This document shows, in pieces, positions 5,275 through 7,566 of a stretch of 7,566 nt of DNA. Position 1 is the first letter of the stretch; every line of letters begins with the position of its first letter. Below the pieces are notes generated by a model. That model ran no database searches. It saw only the letters and a program-made list of their open reading frames with translations, and was not told the origin of the DNA. The stretch is from Chitinophagaceae bacterium (GTDB taxonomy: Bacteria; Bacteroidota; Bacteroidia; Chitinophagales; Chitinophagaceae). The DNA is taken from positions 1 through 7,566 of the forward strand of contig CANGEZ010000090.1 of NCBI GenBank assembly GCA_947452875.1, in the 5' to 3' direction. Position numbers and translations under genes: made by a program.

Positions 5275-6543
5275 TTGTTATTTACCGACTTAAAACTCAT
5301 TGAGCCCATTTTACGTGCGCTTAATGAAGAGGGTTACACTCAACCCACGCCAATTCAAGAACAGGCGATTCCATTTATTCTTAACGGCAGAGACCTTTTA
5401 GGTTGCGCACAAACCGGAACCGGAAAAACCGCAGCATTTGCTATCCCAATGCTACAATTGTTGACCAAACCATACGCACAGAAACCTGGTCAAAAAAACA
5501 TCCGTGCGTTGATTCTTACACCCACACGCGAACTGGCCATTCAAATTGAAGAGAGTTTCAATGCTTATGGACGACATCTTCGTTTGAAAAATCAAGTGAT
5601 ATTCGGTGGTGTTAGTCAAGTGCCACAAACACAAGCGCTACAAAGAGGAACAGATATTCTTGTAGCAACGCCAGGTCGTTTACTTGATTTGATGAGCCAG
5701 GGTTATATCAACCTTAAAGATGTTGAAATTTTTGTGTTGGATGAAGCTGATCGAATGCTCGACATGGGCTTTGTTCATGATGTAAAAAAAGTGATTACCA
5801 AACTTCCTCAAAAAAGACAAACGCTTTTCTTCTCGGCTACTATGCCCGCAGAAATTCAATCTTTAGCTAACGCCATTCTTAGCAACCCTGAAAAGGTAGA
5901 AGTAACACCCGTTTCATCAACAGCAGAAACAATTAACCAATCGTTATTCTTTGTTGATAAAAACAATAAAAAATCTTTACTCGCTCATTTGCTTCAAGAT
6001 AGCAACATCAAAAGTGCGCTTGTATTTACCAGAACCAAACATGGTGCTGATAAGGTGGTAAAAGATTTAGTAAGAATCGGTATCAAGACAGAAGCCATTC
6101 ATGGTAATAAATCTCAGAACGCCAGACAGCGTGCGCTATCTAATTTTAAAGACGGCACCACCCGCGTTTTGATAGCAACAGATATCGCTGCTAGAGGTAT
6201 CGACGTTGATGAACTTACTCACGTTATCAATTACGAATTGCCAAATGTTCCGGAAACCTATGTACACAGAATTGGTAGAACAGGAAGAGCGGGATTAAGT
6301 GGTATTGCATTTTCTTTCTGCGAACAGGAAGAGTTGCCTTATTTGAAAGACATTCAAAAGTTAATAGGAAAAAGTGTTCCTGTTGATATGGACCATCCTT
6401 ATCATATTGAATTGCATCTTCAAAAACCAAGCAACAACAACCCTGTTCCAAAAAGCAATAACAACAGAAACAAAAATCATGGTAAGCGAAATTTTAATGG
6501 AAATCAAAGAAATAAAAATTTCTCCCGACCAAAACCCGAATAG
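5275..6543 (+). CDS. rhlE: DEAD-box ATP-dependent RNA helicase, RhlE type
   Basis: This 422-residue cytoplasmic helicase unwinds short RNA duplexes using ATP; RhlE proteins are linked to ribosome assembly and RNA turnover. All motifs are intact: Q motif (F3, G20-Y-T-Q-P-T-P-I-Q28), motif I AQTGTGKT (45-52), Ia PTRELA (83-88), GG (111-112), Ib TPGR (132-135), II DEAD (156-159), III SAT (187-189), IV LVFTRT (249-254), V ATDIAARGID (301-310), VI HRIGRTGR (331-338). A basic Asn/Lys/Arg tail from about 385 probably binds RNA. An in-frame TAA at 5263 leaves no ATG upstream, and the first internal ATG (M59) lies beyond motif I, so the TTG at 5275 is the likely start and gives the normal N-terminus. 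A terminator follows at 6650. The helicase call is firm; the subfamily label is slightly less so. Confidence 0.94.
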   Translation: MLFTDLKLIEPILRALNEEGYTQPTPIQEQAIPFILNGRDLLGCAQTGTGKTAAFAIPMLQLLTKPYAQKPGQKNIRALILTPTRELAIQIEESFNAYGRHLRLKNQVIFGGVSQVPQTQALQRGTDILVATPGRLLDLMSQGYINLKDVEIFVLDEADRMLDMGFVHDVKKVITKLPQKRQTLFFSATMPAEIQSLANAILSNPEKVEVTPVSSTAETINQSLFFVDKNNKKSLLAHLLQDSNIKSALVFTRTKHGADKVVKDLVRIGIKTEAIHGNKSQNARQRALSNFKDGTTRVLIATDIAARGIDVDELTHVINYELPNVPETYVHRIGRTGRAGLSGIAFSFCEQEELPYLKDIQKLIGKSVPVDMDHPYHIELHLQKPSNNNPVPKSNNNRNKNHGKRNFNGNQRNKNFSRPKPE

Positions 6544-6573
6544 TTTTTAATAAATACACCTTACAACTATCGA

Positions 6574-6651
6574 ATGAAAAAATTGGGGATTACTCCGATT
6601 AGAGTGGTGAATAACATTAATCAATGGTTTCGGTTATTGAATAAAATGTAA
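6574..6651 (+). CDS. Possible small basic peptide, 25 residues
   Basis: An ATG-started frame of 25 codons encodes MKKLGITPIRVV followed by NNINQWFRLLNKM, a basic, possibly amphipathic peptide. It starts 30 bases after the helicase stop, and its TAA ends exactly where the terminator stem begins, so it would sit at the 3' end of the helicase mRNA. No ribosome-binding site is evident and such short frames arise by chance in AT-rich DNA. I cannot assign a function, and it may not be translated. Confidence 0.25.
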   Translation: MKKLGITPIRVVNNINQWFRLLNKM

Positions 6652-6675
6652 AAGAGGCTTAAATGCCTCTTTTTT
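6650..6675 (+). terminator. Intrinsic terminator after the helicase
   Basis: AAAAGAGGC (6650-6658) pairs perfectly with GCCTCTTTT (6665-6673) around a TTAAAT loop, and the T-run continues to 6675. This is a textbook Rho-independent terminator 106 bases after the helicase stop. It separates the helicase unit from the last gene. Confidence 0.88.
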
Positions 6676-6698
6676 AGTATTGTGATTTTTCTGCTGTT

Positions 6699-6716
6699 GT
6701 AATATTGCAATATTAC
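6699..6716. promoter_or_regulatory. 18-bp perfect palindrome, operator-like
   Basis: GTAATATTGCAATATTAC is its own reverse complement over all 18 bases. With one T/G mismatch the symmetry extends to 6696-6719 (GT...AC). It starts 23 bases after the helicase terminator and lies about 190 bases before the last gene's start. The even-length dyad suits a dimeric regulator; no T-run follows, so it is not a terminator. No partner regulator is visible. Confidence 0.4.
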
Positions 6717-6902
6717 GACAAGGCTTACCCAATGGGCGGTATCATTCCCGAAGCGCCTTACAATTATTTCAAATTCTTGATTTCGTTTTTTTGACTTTGA
6801 ATTATCTTGATGATTATGATATAAATTGTATTTCCAAATATCAGGAATAGCTTTTAAAACTAATTTCTGTTTTCAGGTTGTCTATAAAACACAGATCATA
6901 TT

Positions 6903-7566
6903 TTGAAACATCATTTTTTACTTGTTTTATTTTTATTCTTACTAAATAATCTGTCTGCTCAAACAAGTTACTGCGGCTTTATCGATAAATATCCCATCGA
7001 ACTGGTAACCTATTCTTATTCCGACGGTTTTGTTCGAGCGTTTTATGTGTACACCAATTACGACACTCCAATCAAATCAGACGGGCACTTCAAAAACAAT
7101 ATACTGACGCTGGTGGAAAAAAATATTGCAGGAAAAACCACGGCAACTTTGATTTTCAATAATTACAAAGCCGAATCTGACAGTCTTGAAGGAACTTGGA
7201 AAGACACCAGAACAAATAAAGAATTGAATATCAGATTGACAAAAACCACAAATATTGATTACGGCGACAGTATTGAATGGCCTGATAAAGAGCTACTGCA
7301 ATGCGCTTCCGTGAAAGACAAATACTTTAAAATCATAATCAGCAAAACCAAAGAAGATTTTTTCGGGAAAGTATCCGGTGTGAAAATATTTGAAAAGAAA
7401 ACTGATAAACTTTTACAGGAACTAAAAATGGATTGTGAGCTTTGGGGTATTGAGAATGTTGATGTTGATGATTATAATTTTGATGGCCTTGAGGACTTCT
7501 CTGTTTTTGAATCCAGCTATAGCGGACCTAACACTTCAAAGCTTTATTTTCTTTTCGATCCAAAAA
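6903..7566 (+). CDS. Secreted XAC2610-like protein, 3' end outside window
   Basis: This frame is open for 221 codons to the window edge, so the protein is incomplete at its C-terminus. It starts with a signal peptide (KHHFLLVLFLFLLNNLSAQ, cleaved near SA before Gln) and has no lipobox. An N-terminal beta-rich domain (about 21-110, starting YCGFIDKYPIELV, with LEGTWKD later) resembles domains common in secreted Bacteroidota proteins. Residues 187-198 (DVDDYNFDGLED) carry the Asp-rich loop D190-x-N-x-D-G-x-x-D198, followed by YFLFDP, matching the lipoprotein at 694-1458 in motif and spacing. An in-frame TAA at 6885 leaves no ATG before the signal peptide, so TTG at 6903 is the likely start. XAC2610 itself is a lysozyme-effector immunity protein; a similar role here is inference. 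Confidence 0.8.
   Translation, partial: MKHHFLLVLFLFLLNNLSAQTSYCGFIDKYPIELVTYSYSDGFVRAFYVYTNYDTPIKSDGHFKNNILTLVEKNIAGKTTATLIFNNYKAESDSLEGTWKDTRTNKELNIRLTKTTNIDYGDSIEWPDKELLQCASVKDKYFKIIISKTKEDFFGKVSGVKIFEKKTDKLLQELKMDCELWGIENVDVDDYNFDGLEDFSVFESSYSGPNTSKLYFLFDPK

Larger units (their letters stand above)
6544..6902. other. Intergenic region after the helicase gene
   Basis: These 359 bases hold a possible 25-codon ORF (6574-6651), an intrinsic terminator (6650-6675), an 18-bp palindrome (6699-6716) and a 38-codon open stretch without a start codon (6678-6794). The remaining 6795-6902 is AT-rich leader sequence for the last gene, in which I see no clear promoter match and no recognisable RNA. 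Confidence 0.5.

Overview
The window most likely comes from a low-GC member of the Bacteroidota, perhaps the Chitinophagales or a related order; this placement is an inference. The evidence is signal peptides that end before Gln, lipoprotein signals ending in S-C-K, weak or absent Shine-Dalgarno sites, TAnnTTTG-like -7 boxes, a RhlE-type DEAD-box helicase with a short basic Asn/Lys tail, and G/C-run and 'TTCGTG..TTCGTGG' intergenic repeats of a kind I associate with this phylum. All eight supported genes read on the + strand, and five of the eight products carry an export signal.

Layout. (1) 176-1458: two very AT-rich genes (about 27% GC by hand counts) encode an unrecognised secreted protein and a lipoprotein with an XAC2610-like calcium-loop motif. 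(2) 1653-2168: a small membrane protein of about 47% GC, compositionally unlike what precedes it. (3) 2443-4866: a probable operon of a secreted alpha/beta hydrolase, a DinB-like metal-binding four-helix protein 3 bp downstream, and a lipoprotein that is essentially a free-standing Cache-type sensor domain. (4) 4864-5274: about 400 bp with no convincing gene, a mosaic of dispersed-type repeats bounded by an inverted pair of G/C-run elements; the left one supplies or abuts the stop codon of the Cache gene. (5) 5275-6543: a complete DEAD-box RNA helicase that appears to start at TTG, followed by a possible 25-codon ORF and a clear intrinsic terminator at 6650-6675. (6) 6676-6902: intergenic, with an 18-bp perfect palindrome and a short coding-like stretch. 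(7) 6903 to the window end: the 5' part of a secreted protein, again apparently TTG-started, with the same DxNxDGxxD motif as the lipoprotein at 694-1458.

How they fit together. The hydrolase, DinB-like and Cache genes are spaced like one transcription unit, but their products act in different places and no shared pathway is evident. The two XAC2610-like proteins are the most suggestive link, because the family's namesake is the immunity protein against a lysozyme-like effector; a role here in inhibiting lysozymes or protecting the envelope is only a hypothesis. I see no rRNA, tRNA, CRISPR array, transposase or phage gene, and no complete novel system that I could defend.
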